A DNA stretch of 64,000 nt from Vibrio sp. Y2-5 (GTDB lineage Bacteria > Pseudomonadota > Gammaproteobacteria > Enterobacterales > Vibrionaceae). The translations under genes were made by a program, and so were the position numbers. The stretch lies in assembly GCF_014596725.1 (NCBI RefSeq), contig NZ_JACVEG010000004.1, positions 186,001 through 250,000 on the forward strand. The letters are read 5' to 3'. The notes under the pieces were generated by a model. It was not told where the DNA came from. It ran no database searches and saw nothing but the letters and a program-made list of their open reading frames with translations. Each line of letters starts with the position of its first letter. Within the stretch, counting starts at the first letter, position 1. Positions 45,543-54,325 of this stretch are shown here, in pieces.

Positions 45543-45859
45543 TAGTAAATCCCCTAAATTTTCATACTCGTCATTCTTCCCCTCATGCTTTCACCACTAT
45601 TGATGCTCAACTCAAGAAAGCACTATGCCTTAATTTTAGACAGCATCACTTTTTTAACAAACTTAAGACAATGGTTTTTAAAAAAATATTCTACAATTTC
45701 CATATAGCGTAATCACTTGACCTTACAGCCCATCGTTAAATAGCCGCTTCAACCGACACATTGTTATACGTGTAGAGGAGTCATTGACGGCAGAAAGAAC
45801 GGCTTTTGCATCAAGTAGAACGAAGTTATAAGAACTCAACTAGCCCATGGAGATACCCG
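45543..45859. other. Divergent intergenic region
   Basis: 317 bases between the DHH gene (minus) and the DUF333 lipoprotein (plus). AT-rich in the centre (45640-45710). An upstream in-frame extension of the lipoprotein exists but has no signal-peptide logic. No operator or RNA element recognised. Confidence 0.45.
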
Positions 45860-46120
45860 ATGAAAAAACACAGTATTGTGATTTCAGCTTTAATAGGTAG
45901 TGCACTACTTGTTGGCTGCTCAAACGAACCGGATGAATACGCTGTGAAGGAGTATGAAGCAACCACGAGCCCAGCCTCACTCTACTGTGTGCAGCAAGGT
46001 GGAAAATTAGCAATGGTCTCTGAAAACAATAAACGCGTGACCTATTGTGTACTTTCAGATGATGAGAAGGTCGAACAGTGGGAATACTACGAAAATCGAC
46101 AAGAAAAAGATAAGCAATAA
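45860..46120 (+). CDS. DUF333 lipoprotein
   Basis: 86 residues from ATG 45860 (MKKHSIVISALIG), chosen because it starts the signal peptide and GGAG precedes it. Lipobox LVGC, so Cys19 is the lipidation site. The mature part ASLYCVQQGGKLAMV, then RVTYCVLSDDEKVEQWEYY, is the DUF333 domain, with two conserved cysteines that could form a disulfide. Function of the domain is unknown. Confidence 0.85.
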   Translation: MKKHSIVISALIGSALLVGCSNEPDEYAVKEYEATTSPASLYCVQQGGKLAMVSENNKRVTYCVLSDDEKVEQWEYYENRQEKDKQ

Positions 46121-46152
46121 GTAGACAGCTATCCACTCGGTAAGCAGTTAAC

Positions 46153-46178
46153 AAAGGCAGCAAAAGCTGCCTTTATTT
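46153..46178 (+). terminator. Terminator of the DUF333 gene
   Basis: Arms AAAGGCAGC (46153-46161) and GCTGCCTTT (46166-46174) around AAAA, then ATTTT. Confidence 0.85.
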
Positions 46179-46218
46179 TAGTGTCCAACAGAGCAAAGCC
46201 ATTTTTTATGTGTGTTGG

Positions 46219-47619
46219 CTAGCTCATATCAGGGGTAAACAAACCGCGCTTCATATAGAACTTCACCCACAGCGCACCAATGATACTGATCAGTAACAAG
46301 ATACCACCCGCAACACTAAACACCATTTGGGTCATGTCCTCAGATGGCGAGTTATGTAAGGCGACGTAGCCCATAGCGACAATGCCAAGGATTTGTGGAA
46401 TTGGGAAGAACGGGGTTTTATAAGGACGTTTGTGATTAGGCAGTTTCTTACGCAATACAATAACATCAATATGAGCCACCATGTAAGCCAGTAACCAGCT
46501 TGTCGTTGCGGCAATAACCAACACAATCAGTGAATCAATATCAACCAACATGAACGCTATCGCAGTACATGCTGCAATCATTACCACTCCAGCCCACGGC
46601 ACATCGTAACGGTTTTTCGCTTTTAGCTGAGGGAACGCTTGTCCTTGCATCGCCATGCCGTGCAACATTCTAGGAATAGACGCCAGAATTGTATTAATCG
46701 TACTGCATGTCGCCGTCAGTGCCATCACAGTCGCGATTAACAAACCACTTTGACCAAACACACCGTTTGCATAGTTTAGGTAAGGAATCGGTGACGTAAC
46801 TAATGTTTCAGCATCCAGATACAGTGTTGCACCGTAAGCAAATGCTAGAAAAATGGCAAATATCATCGTTAATGACCAGTGCATCGCACGCGGTATATTC
46901 TTTGTCGGATTCTGCACTTCATTGATCATTGGGCAAATAAACTCAACGCCAACCATCAGCCACATCGCTAATGCGATTAAGCCAACAAAGCTGCCATCCA
47001 GCACTCCACCGAAGCTCCAGTCAACACTGTCGCCAGTTAAAACTGGATGTGGTTCAGTAGCACCAGTAATGGCAAAGATACCTATCAAAACAAGTGCACT
47101 GACCAAAACAAACGCTAACATGTTTTGAACTTTCGCAAACACGTCAGCGCCAATCAGGTTGGTGACACTTAAAATCACCAAAATCGCAATCGGCACTAAC
47201 TTTTCAGGGAATACGCCCGGCAGTAATTCTGCCAACATTGCATCTACCAAGAACATTTCGACAGGTAATGCCAAAATCGCGACCACCACATAACCCGAAA
47301 AGACAGACACTATTGCGGGAAAGTGACCTATCGCTTTTTGCGTGTAAGTGGCTAGCGTGCCTTCTTGAGGAAACATGAGAGACAGTTCCGCAAAACTCAT
47401 CGCGTTGAATTGTGCCAATATGTATGCACAAACCATCGCAGCAACAAATGCCATTCCACCTATGCCGATACCCTGCGTTGCGGAGATCATCGAACCTTGT
47501 ACAATGACAAGCCCGATGCAGATTGCCATCATGGTTGGCAATCCCATTTTCTTGATTTTCGTTTTATCCGCTGATTCAGCAGCGGTTGCAATTTTGCTTG
47601 AGTATGTAGTATCGCTCAT
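46219..47619 (-). CDS. APC-family amino acid/amine permease
   Basis: 466 residues from ATG 47619 (MSDTTYSSK); a TTG two codons upstream is less likely since AAGGAA is well spaced from this ATG. About 12 membrane helices, with the APC start KKMGLPTMMAICIGLVIVQGSMI and a conserved VEFICPMINEVQNPTKNIPRA segment near 227. Last gene of a four-gene operon with an ornithine cyclodeaminase-like protein, RidA and a FAD oxidoreductase. It should import the substrate of that pathway. Confidence 0.88.
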   Translation of the reverse strand: MSDTTYSSKIATAAESADKTKIKKMGLPTMMAICIGLVIVQGSMISATQGIGIGGMAFVAAMVCAYILAQFNAMSFAELSLMFPQEGTLATYTQKAIGHFPAIVSVFSGYVVVAILALPVEMFLVDAMLAELLPGVFPEKLVPIAILVILSVTNLIGADVFAKVQNMLAFVLVSALVLIGIFAITGATEPHPVLTGDSVDWSFGGVLDGSFVGLIALAMWLMVGVEFICPMINEVQNPTKNIPRAMHWSLTMIFAIFLAFAYGATLYLDAETLVTSPIPYLNYANGVFGQSGLLIATVMALTATCSTINTILASIPRMLHGMAMQGQAFPQLKAKNRYDVPWAGVVMIAACTAIAFMLVDIDSLIVLVIAATTSWLLAYMVAHIDVIVLRKKLPNHKRPYKTPFFPIPQILGIVAMGYVALHNSPSEDMTQMVFSVAGGILLLISIIGALWVKFYMKRGLFTPDMS

Positions 47620-47671
47620 ATCCAAATTCCTTTTGTAAATTGAGTCTTATGACCTAAACCAAATGTTCAAT

Positions 47672-48964
47672 CTATAGTCTGTCAAACCGATAAGGTGACG
47701 GGTCTATGATTGGGTTCATACCACTAACTAAATCTGCGGCTAACTGCCCTGCCGCAGGTCCTGTACCAAAACCATGCCCTGAAAAACCGGTCGCGATGGT
47801 TAATCCCGGAATATCCTGTATCCGATCAATAACAGGGTTTGAGTCTGGTGTTACATCGATTTGTCCAGCCCAAGCTTCTTCAATTTGTGCGCTATCAAAC
47901 GCTGGCCAGGCTTTGCGTAAATTGGTTAAGGCCTCCTGATTTAATCCACTATTATGTAATGGATCAATCGTTCTCACCTTCTCAAAAGGTGAAGGAGAAC
48001 CGCTACCCCAACGTCTTGAAATTGCTAAATCTTTTAAGAAGTAACTGCCGAGTGAAACACGCAAATAACTTCTCTGACTCTTAAGTTGTCTCAAGTATCG
48101 GTGTCCGATGAGTAGATGGTCTAGGCATAAAGGCGCATCCAGAGCACCACGTTGAGTAATGATGAATCCTCCGTCCTGATGTTTACGGAAAGAGAAGTTT
48201 GAAGCGCCAACGGCAATCTCGGTTGGACCTGCCATTGGCTTAGTACGCATAACTGAGCAAATCAACGGCAAAGTAGGAAGAGCAATACCCTCGTTGTCCA
48301 AGAAGCGTCGTGACCAAGATCCACCCGCTAGCAGTACTTGTTCACATCGGATCTCGCCTTGTTCAGTGACAACGCTTGTCACTTTTCCCGCCGAGCGCGA
48401 TAGTCCTCGTACCGCGCAGTTCTGAACTAAAATAGCGCCTTTTCTAACGGCGGCTTGAGCCATTGCACTGGTTGCAATCGCTGGCTCAGCACGACCATCC
48501 GAAGGAGTATATATTCCCCCTAACCATTTACCTTTCCCACCCTGAACCATAGTGTCGACCTCCGTAGGTGTTAACATACGAGAGTCTAATTCCAGCGACT
48601 TAACCGACTCTAACCAGCTTTCATGCATCGCCAATTGTTCTTCTGAATCGGATAAAAACATGATGCCAGCTTGTTTATAACCAACATCACGTCCGACTCT
48701 TTGTGACATCTGAGCCCAAAGTTTATCTGCCGCTAGTGCCAACGGTACATCATCAAAATGTCGGCTTGTCTTACGAATCCAACCAAGGTTTCTTGAAGAC
48801 TGTTCTCCGGCTATATGTCCTTTTTCGAGCAACACCACGGGTATATTTCTTTCTGCTAAAGTCAGTGCAGCACTAACACCAACAATTCCTCCACCAATGA
48901 TCACCACACTGGTTGATTCTGGAATTACATCTGTAGTCTGAATTCGTTCAAGTGTTTTAGTCAT
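47672..48964 (-). CDS. FAD-dependent amino acid/amine oxidoreductase (DAO family)
   Basis: 430 residues. N-terminal FAD motif VVIIGGGIVGVSAALTLAERNIPVVLLEK (from about residue 20), GEQSSRNLGWIRK, a VLLAGGSWSRRF segment, and the C-terminal GFSGHGFGTGPAAGQLAADLV, all of the D-amino acid oxidase/DadA/glycine oxidase family. Such enzymes oxidise an amine to an imine, which fits the RidA gene just upstream. Substrate not identifiable by sequence. AAGGA precedes the ATG. Confidence 0.88.
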   Translation of the reverse strand: MTKTLERIQTTDVIPESTSVVIIGGGIVGVSAALTLAERNIPVVLLEKGHIAGEQSSRNLGWIRKTSRHFDDVPLALAADKLWAQMSQRVGRDVGYKQAGIMFLSDSEEQLAMHESWLESVKSLELDSRMLTPTEVDTMVQGGKGKWLGGIYTPSDGRAEPAIATSAMAQAAVRKGAILVQNCAVRGLSRSAGKVTSVVTEQGEIRCEQVLLAGGSWSRRFLDNEGIALPTLPLICSVMRTKPMAGPTEIAVGASNFSFRKHQDGGFIITQRGALDAPLCLDHLLIGHRYLRQLKSQRSYLRVSLGSYFLKDLAISRRWGSGSPSPFEKVRTIDPLHNSGLNQEALTNLRKAWPAFDSAQIEEAWAGQIDVTPDSNPVIDRIQDIPGLTIATGFSGHGFGTGPAAGQLAADLVSGMNPIIDPSPYRFDRL

Positions 48965-49011
48965 AATCCTTTATCCCCAAGAGGATGAGGCATAGCCCCA
49001 TCCACACTCCT

Positions 49012-49431
49012 TTACGCTATGACGATTTGTTGTGTTTCCAAACCTGAAGCACCTCGGTACGCTGTTACCTCTAACTCAACCTTGTAAATGGTCGAACCCA
49101 AAGGTGGGCACGTAACTGTTGTCGCTGGGTTTATTCCTTTGAACTTAGTGCCAATCAATTCCATAACGATCGATACATCTTCAGGGTTTTGAATGAACAC
49201 TCGCGACATCACCACATCATTGAGCGAGCTATCTAGCGCGTATAGAGCTCTTTCGATATTGCTAAACACTTGCTCAGTCTGTTCAAGCACACTTTCACTT
49301 ATCAATTGTGTGTCGGGATTACGCCCTGCTGTATTTGATACGTAAATCCAATTGTCGATGGCAACTGCTCGTGAATAACTGCCCATTTCTTCGAACTTTG
49401 AACCGGTTTTAACTTTGACGATCTGCGTCAT
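49012..49431 (-). CDS. RidA family enamine/imine deaminase
   Basis: 139 residues, trimeric YjgF/RidA fold: GSYSRAVAIDNWIYVSNTAGRNP, then QTEQVFSNIERALYALDSSLNDVVMSRVFI, and PPLGSTIYKVELEVTA at the end. The final Glu in the segment KVELEVTA takes the usual position. RidA hydrolyses reactive enamine/imine intermediates to ketoacids and ammonia. It lies between an OCD-like gene and the FAD oxidase and probably clears the imine they generate. Confidence 0.9.
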   Translation of the reverse strand: MTQIVKVKTGSKFEEMGSYSRAVAIDNWIYVSNTAGRNPDTQLISESVLEQTEQVFSNIERALYALDSSLNDVVMSRVFIQNPEDVSIVMELIGTKFKGINPATTVTCPPLGSTIYKVELEVTAYRGASGLETQQIVIA

Positions 49432-49489
49432 GCTGATTTCCTAAATGAAAGTGAAGTACCAATATGTTGTGACTAGCGAAAAATTATAT

Positions 49490-50629
49490 TTAACGCAGCG
49501 CTGGTTCGTCCCAAAGATTCAGTTTCACGCCAATACCTTGTTCAATTGCGTTGCGATAGACCACCGTACCCCAAGCCACGTCTTCAACGGGTAAACCGCC
49601 CACCGACAAAATGATGATCTCCTCGTCGTTTTGACGACCAACCGCATCTCCAGCAACGATTTTGCCTAAGTCTTCAAACTGCTCTTTTTTCATCAAGCCT
49701 TCTTCAATCATGTCCATAAAACGAACGCCGATGATTGGGATGTATTGGTGGGCGGGTTTTGGCACTTCCTCAAACCATGCTTCATAAAGACCAGGGTTAT
49801 CCGCTACTTTTCGTACATCTTCTTTTTCAAGATCGGAATCTAATCGGCAGTACGCAGGCATTGATAGAAAAGCGCCCGGTTTTACCCAATTGCGTTTTAC
49901 CTCTGGATAGCTAGACACATCACCAGTCTCACCGGAGTTGCAGTAAGTGACGATGTCAGAATCACGAACAACATCCTCAATGGTATCGACAATTTTTACT
50001 GTGGTGATTTGTGGGTAGTTCACGTGAACCCATGTAATAAAATCATCAAGACTCTTCTTACCTCGCCCTTTCACTTTAAGAGTATCGATTAGGGGACACG
50101 CAGCCATGAAAGCCGCTACCGATGTTTTACCCATCACTCCCGGGCCTAATAAACCGATAACTTTTGCATCTTTTCGTGCAAGGTGACGAGCGCCTACACC
50201 CGGAACTGCACCTGTGCGATATGCAGAAAGCAGGTTAGCGGACATATGAGCCAAAGGAGCGCCAGTGTCAGCATCATTAAGCGTGAACATCAAAATCGAA
50301 CGTGGCAGACCTTTTTCTCGGTTAGCGATATTAGAGCCATACCATTTCACGCCACAGGTTTGGAAACTACCACCTAAATATGCTGGCATCGCCATCAAAC
50401 GGCGGTCTGGAGAGTGCTTTGGCATGGTTGCAAATTCAGGTTCTTCAGGGAAAGTGATCATTGCCCCGTGAGAATCGTTGTTTGCTCCCGCCATGCGGTA
50501 GTCACCGCGATAAAGCAGTGCGAACATCTCTTCCATCGTGTCCACACATTGAGGCATGTTGGTTACGCCTGCTGCGATCATGTCCTTTTCAGATAGATAG
50601 ATAAAATCAATTTTCGTGTTTGCTGACAT
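49490..50629 (-). CDS. Ornithine cyclodeaminase/mu-crystallin family protein
   Basis: 379 residues from ATG 50629 (MSANTKIDFIYLSE), selected because AGGTGAA lies just upstream and the family begins here; a longer in-frame reading back to 50911 is non-homologous. Rossmann segment KVIGLLGPGVMGKTSVAAF near 180 binds NAD(P)H, with KWYGSN and the LLSAYRTGAVPGVGARHLA helix of the family. Resembles proteins named tyramine oxidase subunit B. Family members are cyclodeaminases, imine reductases or N-alkyl amino acid dehydrogenases. First gene of the operon. Confidence 0.82.
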   Translation of the reverse strand: MSANTKIDFIYLSEKDMIAAGVTNMPQCVDTMEEMFALLYRGDYRMAGANNDSHGAMITFPEEPEFATMPKHSPDRRLMAMPAYLGGSFQTCGVKWYGSNIANREKGLPRSILMFTLNDADTGAPLAHMSANLLSAYRTGAVPGVGARHLARKDAKVIGLLGPGVMGKTSVAAFMAACPLIDTLKVKGRGKKSLDDFITWVHVNYPQITTVKIVDTIEDVVRDSDIVTYCNSGETGDVSSYPEVKRNWVKPGAFLSMPAYCRLDSDLEKEDVRKVADNPGLYEAWFEEVPKPAHQYIPIIGVRFMDMIEEGLMKKEQFEDLGKIVAGDAVGRQNDEEIIILSVGGLPVEDVAWGTVVYRNAIEQGIGVKLNLWDEPALR

Positions 50630-50827
50630 ACATTCACCTGTATCCATAGGGTTAATTGTTAGTCCTCTCTCGTAGCCTTCCCACCAACACCAAAGTTCAA
50701 ACCTTAGCGTGATTTTTGAGACTCTTCCTTGAGTGGATAACTCGATACTAGTGAGCGATTTTTTGTGCGTATTGTATTTTTGCGACACAGACAAAAATCT
50801 TGTCCGCCATTTTTGAATTCTGATTTT

Positions 50828-50843
50828 TGGCACACTTGCTGCT
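50828..50843 (+). promoter_or_regulatory. Candidate sigma-54 promoter upstream of AraC gene
   Basis: TGGCACACTTGCTGCT on the plus strand; -24 GG and -12 GC are 10 bases apart. It resembles the suc operon promoter (13 of 16 identical). Predicted start near 50854, 64 bases before the AraC ATG at 50918. No enhancer or local activator is evident for this one, so it may be fortuitous. Confidence 0.45.
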
Positions 50844-50917
50844 AACAACGTAAACACAAGGGAAACAAAATCGTTACGATTTTTTAATATTTCAAGCGAA
50901 CGGAAAGGCAAGAAATC

Positions 50918-51751
50918 ATGTTAAGTTCACTTCACTCTTATCAGGTAGCAAACATACACTCCAAGCAACCTTGGTTTGTGCTCAGTGCCGAAAAATATGC
51001 CACGAACTTAACGACGGAAAACCCGGTTATTTCTCACTTCTACAGCTTTGAAGTGGGTAAATCTCAAACTCCAACAACAGCCATTCCGGACGGTTGTGTC
51101 GACCTGCTTTTTGATTGTGATTCTGACAGCCCTGTGGGTTTGGTTTGCGGTACAACTTTGGAAGCGACTGAAGTCGCTTTTAACCAAAATCATCGCTATT
51201 TCGGAATGCGTTTTGTACCGGGTTTTATCCCTGACTTTATTGAAATTTCAGCCCCAGAACTGACTAATAAACAGTGCAATATTGTTGATGTAGTAATGAA
51301 TTCTCAGGATCTGGTTGAGCAAATTGTAAGTGCCAGCTCTTTTCAAGAGCAGGTACAAATTGCTAAACAATTTATGCAGGGAAAACAAGGTAGAAAGCCA
51401 ACCAACTTAACCCATCAAGTCGCCGCCAAAATTTGTCATGAGAAAGGGAATATTCAGGTTCAGGATCTCGAAGCATTTACGGGCTATTGCAGCCGGACTC
51501 TACAACGCCAGTTTCGCGCAGATCTAGGGCTTACACCCAAAGCATTTTGTCGTGCAATTCGCTGCCAATCTGCCATTTATGATATAAACCATCTCGATAA
51601 AATCGCTTTCTCTGACCTCGCTTTTAACTTAGGTTTTAGCGATCAATCCCACTTTCTCCGTGAATTTAAAAAACTGGTCAGTGCAACTCCGCTTGAGTAT
51701 CAGAACCGAGTAAAACAGAAGACTTACCTCGATCGAATTCAATGTTATTGA
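50918..51751 (+). CDS. AraC-family transcriptional regulator
   Basis: 277 residues. The N-terminal part (to about 165) is the sensor domain found in many AraC regulators (IPDGCVDLLFDCDSDSPVGLVCGTT). The C-terminal part has the two helix-turn-helix motifs: IQVQDLEAFTGYCSRTLQRQFRADLGLTP and FSDLAFNLGFSDQSHFLREFKKL. Divergent from the OCD/RidA/FAD/APC operon and likely its regulator. Confidence 0.88.
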   Translation: MLSSLHSYQVANIHSKQPWFVLSAEKYATNLTTENPVISHFYSFEVGKSQTPTTAIPDGCVDLLFDCDSDSPVGLVCGTTLEATEVAFNQNHRYFGMRFVPGFIPDFIEISAPELTNKQCNIVDVVMNSQDLVEQIVSASSFQEQVQIAKQFMQGKQGRKPTNLTHQVAAKICHEKGNIQVQDLEAFTGYCSRTLQRQFRADLGLTPKAFCRAIRCQSAIYDINHLDKIAFSDLAFNLGFSDQSHFLREFKKLVSATPLEYQNRVKQKTYLDRIQCY

Positions 51752-51842
51752 ACTTATTTGGGGCAATAACACTCAATTTACGCACAAAAAGTGTGCTTTT
51801 TATTTCCATAATCACCCTGAGATCTGGATGTAAACTTTCGTA

Positions 51843-51861
51843 AATGACAATTATTATCATT
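51843..51861. promoter_or_regulatory. Fur box
   Basis: AATGACAATTATTATCATT is a perfect match to the 19-base Fur consensus described for vibrios, AATGANAATNATTNTCATT. It lies about 84 bases before the siderophore-interacting protein ATG, so that gene should be repressed by iron. Confidence 0.9.
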
Positions 51862-51944
51862 GATAAGCTGCATTTTTACAGCTAAAGTTACGTCGAAATT
51901 AATAAGAAAATGACGATATTGTTACCAGTACGAAAGAAGTTACT

Positions 51945-52727
51945 ATGCAGAAAAATCAAAGAAGCGCTTACCCATTAACGGTTATCGACGCTGCACAAGT
52001 TTCACCCAGCATTCAAAGAATTACATTACAAGGTGATGCTATTGCTCACTTTGGAAAACAAAACGAAGGCGACTACATTAAGCTTCTGTTCTCACCACAA
52101 GGCTCAACTCAACTCTCGGATTTAGAAGAAGACGCAAGACCGATCATGCGCACTTTTACAATCCGTGAATTTGGTGCGCAGAAAAACAGCATTGTTGTCG
52201 ATTTTGTCCGCCATATGACTCACGATCCATCGTCTGGATTCGCTGCCCGTTGGGCAATGAATGCGAAAGCAGGCGACACCATTTCTATTGCAGGACCGGG
52301 GCAAGGTCAATCTACGAATCCAAATGCAGATTGGGTATTCCTTGTCGCTGACATGACTTCACTACCAGCACTGGCGGTAACACTGGCAAACCTAGATAAA
52401 CATACGCGCGGTTACGCGGTTATCGAGGTCAACGAACATGAAGATGTGCAAACACTGGAAGCACCACAAGGTGTAAAAGTGATGTGGGCCATTGCTGAAT
52501 ACGGCGATAAATTGGTTGAACTGGTCAAAACACAGACTTGGTTAGAGGGGCAATGTGCCGTTTGGTGCGCGTGCGAGTTTGATTCAATGAAAACCCTGCG
52601 CCAATACTTCCGTAATGACAAAGAGATAGACAGGGATTTCATCTATATCAGCAGTTACTGGAAAAATGGCGTGAGCGAAGATGGTCACAAAGTGATTAAA
52701 CGCCAAGACGCAGAAGAACAACACTAG
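51945..52727 (+). CDS. Siderophore-interacting protein (FAD ferric-siderophore reductase)
   Basis: 260 residues of the ViuB/YqjH family. The FAD site MRTFTIREF near residue 66 corresponds to the RxYTxR motif, and VFLVADMTSLPALAVTLANL is the nucleotide region. The enzyme reduces ferric siderophores in the cytoplasm to release iron. It is alone here, with no siderophore synthesis genes nearby, and under a perfect Fur box. Confidence 0.9.
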   Translation: MQKNQRSAYPLTVIDAAQVSPSIQRITLQGDAIAHFGKQNEGDYIKLLFSPQGSTQLSDLEEDARPIMRTFTIREFGAQKNSIVVDFVRHMTHDPSSGFAARWAMNAKAGDTISIAGPGQGQSTNPNADWVFLVADMTSLPALAVTLANLDKHTRGYAVIEVNEHEDVQTLEAPQGVKVMWAIAEYGDKLVELVKTQTWLEGQCAVWCACEFDSMKTLRQYFRNDKEIDRDFIYISSYWKNGVSEDGHKVIKRQDAEEQH

Positions 52728-52752
52728 TTTTCGAACGGCGAACAGACAGATA

Positions 52753-52780
52753 AAAATAGCCTGCATTAGCAGGCTATTTT
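52753..52780. terminator. Bidirectional terminator
   Basis: Twelve-base arms AAAATAGCCTGC and GCAGGCTATTTT around ATTA, shared by the convergent siderophore-interacting protein and GntR genes. Confidence 0.88.
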
Positions 52781-52795
52781 CTTGCTTTGGATTTT

Positions 52796-53500
52796 TTATC
52801 TGGAGAATTGAGCGACTGATTCGATACTGATAGCGTCATGGCGCCAATACTCTATATCGCAACATATTGCATCACCATTGGCATCATAGTTAATCCTCTC
52901 CACTACCATGGTTGGCGTACCATCGGTTGCTCGAAGAGCTTGTGCAGTTTCACCCAACAGTGAGCTTGTCGAAATCCGATAACGTACCGACTGATACTGC
53001 GTCGAGTAGTGTTCTTTATAAAGTTCGGTTAATGACTGTGACATATCGTGAGACAGAAGATCGGGAAACAGCTCAGGGCGAATGTAGTGAGTTACAAATA
53101 CCACAGGACGAGCATCAAGATATCGCACTCTGTCCACCCGATAGATATCTGAGAAGGGTTTTAATCCAAGCAGTGCTGATGCTTGTTTGTTGGCTATCAT
53201 CGCTTTCGCTGCAAGCAGCTCAGTTTTTGGCACACGGTTCTGTGCCTCAGCCATCTTATTAAAATTGAGCGTTTGAGTAGGATCATAACGTAGTGGATCT
53301 GGAGATATAAACCAGCCACGTCGGTCTTCACGGAATACACGCCCTTCAGCTTCAAGTAGCGATAACGCCTCACGCAGTGTTACGCGAGTCGTATCAAATG
53401 ACTCTGCCAATTTACGCTCAGAAGGGAGCTTCTGTCTTGGAGATAACATGCCAGCGTCAATTTGTTCAACGATGGCATCTTTAATTTTCACGTATTGCAC
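52796..53500 (-). CDS. GntR/UTRA-family regulator, PhnR-like
   Basis: 234 residues. Winged helix of GntR type (LPSERKLAESFDTTRVTLREALSLLEAEGRVFREDRRGWFIS) followed by a UTRA ligand domain (about 75-230). The wing segment EDRRGWFISPDPLRYDPTQT closely resembles that of PhnR, the regulator of 2-aminoethylphosphonate use in Salmonella and vibrios. No phosphonate genes are next to it, so the name is only a family hint. Confidence 0.82.
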   Translation of the reverse strand: MQYVKIKDAIVEQIDAGMLSPRQKLPSERKLAESFDTTRVTLREALSLLEAEGRVFREDRRGWFISPDPLRYDPTQTLNFNKMAEAQNRVPKTELLAAKAMIANKQASALLGLKPFSDIYRVDRVRYLDARPVVFVTHYIRPELFPDLLSHDMSQSLTELYKEHYSTQYQSVRYRISTSSLLGETAQALRATDGTPTMVVERINYDANGDAICCDIEYWRHDAISIESVAQFSR

Positions 53501-53548
53501 AGTATTCCTTTCACCTACATCTTGTGATGTACACCTGTTGAGTACGAA

Positions 53549-54223
53549 TTATGCTAACAGAATACTACGCAACTCATGCAGCGATTGCACTTCATAATGC
53601 GCATTAATCCCTTCGGGTTTTTGATGTTGATGCACATTCAACCAGCATGTTTCAATACCGAAGTTTAAGCCACCAAGAATATCTGAATGCGGATTATCCC
53701 CGACCATCAGTACTCGCTCTTTGCTCGGGTTCCCCATTTTCTCCATTGCATGCTGGAATATGCCTGCATCAGGCTTAGCGACACCCACTTCTTCTGAAAT
53801 CACTACATGATCAAAGTATTGAGTCATTCCGGTTCTTTCCAAACGAATGGCCTGAAGTTCCGTAAAACCATTGGTGATAATACCCAGTTTCGCTTTGCCG
53901 TTTAATGCATCCATCAACTCTTTCGCGCCCGGCAAAAGAGTACAGATATCGGCCATCGCTTCTAAGAATGCGCTGTTCAATTCCGCAGTGGTGGTCTCGA
54001 GTTTCTCAGCCCAGGCTTTAAAGCGGATATGCTTAAGTTCTTCGGCAGTAATAGTACCGTTTTGATAATCGACCCAAAGTGGCTTATTGACCTGCTGATA
54101 ATGATCAAAATCTTGTTGTGTAAAATTCACGCCTTTGCGTTCAAACATTAACTGCATGCCTTTTAAAGCATCGAAGTGGAACAAGGTTTCATCAGCATCA
54201 AATAATATCCAGTCGTACTTCAT
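53549..54223 (-). CDS. yjjG: HAD-superfamily 5'-nucleotidase YjjG
   Basis: 224 residues from ATG 54223 ([17 protein letters not shown]), where GAGGAG precedes; the ORF extends upstream without homology. HAD motif I is FDADETL, motif II is [12 protein letters not shown], motif III and IV are the K in [10 protein letters not shown] and [15 protein letters not shown]. Matches YjjG, a nucleotidase acting on non-canonical pyrimidine monophosphates. Divergent from a LysR gene. Confidence 0.9.
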   Translation of the reverse strand: MKYDWILFDADETLFHFDALKGMQLMFERKGVNFTQQDFDHYQQVNKPLWVDYQNGTITAEELKHIRFKAWAEKLETTTAELNSAFLEAMADICTLLPGAKELMDALNGKAKLGIITNGFTELQAIRLERTGMTQYFDHVVISEEVGVAKPDAGIFQHAMEKMGNPSKERVLMVGDNPHSDILGGLNFGIETCWLNVHQHQKPEGINAHYEVQSLHELRSILLA

Positions 54224-54325
54224 ATCTGTCTCCTCAAAAACGGTGTGCCTAGTGTAGATTGTTTTCCATAAAATGATAATCTCTAGCAACGGAAACTTGT
54301 TGTTAATTTAGAGGCAACAATAATT

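Noticed and set aside
50630..50911. N-terminal extension of the ornithine cyclodeaminase-like protein
   Set aside because: The extra 94 residues have no family match and cover the divergent promoter; ATG 50629 has a good ribosome site.
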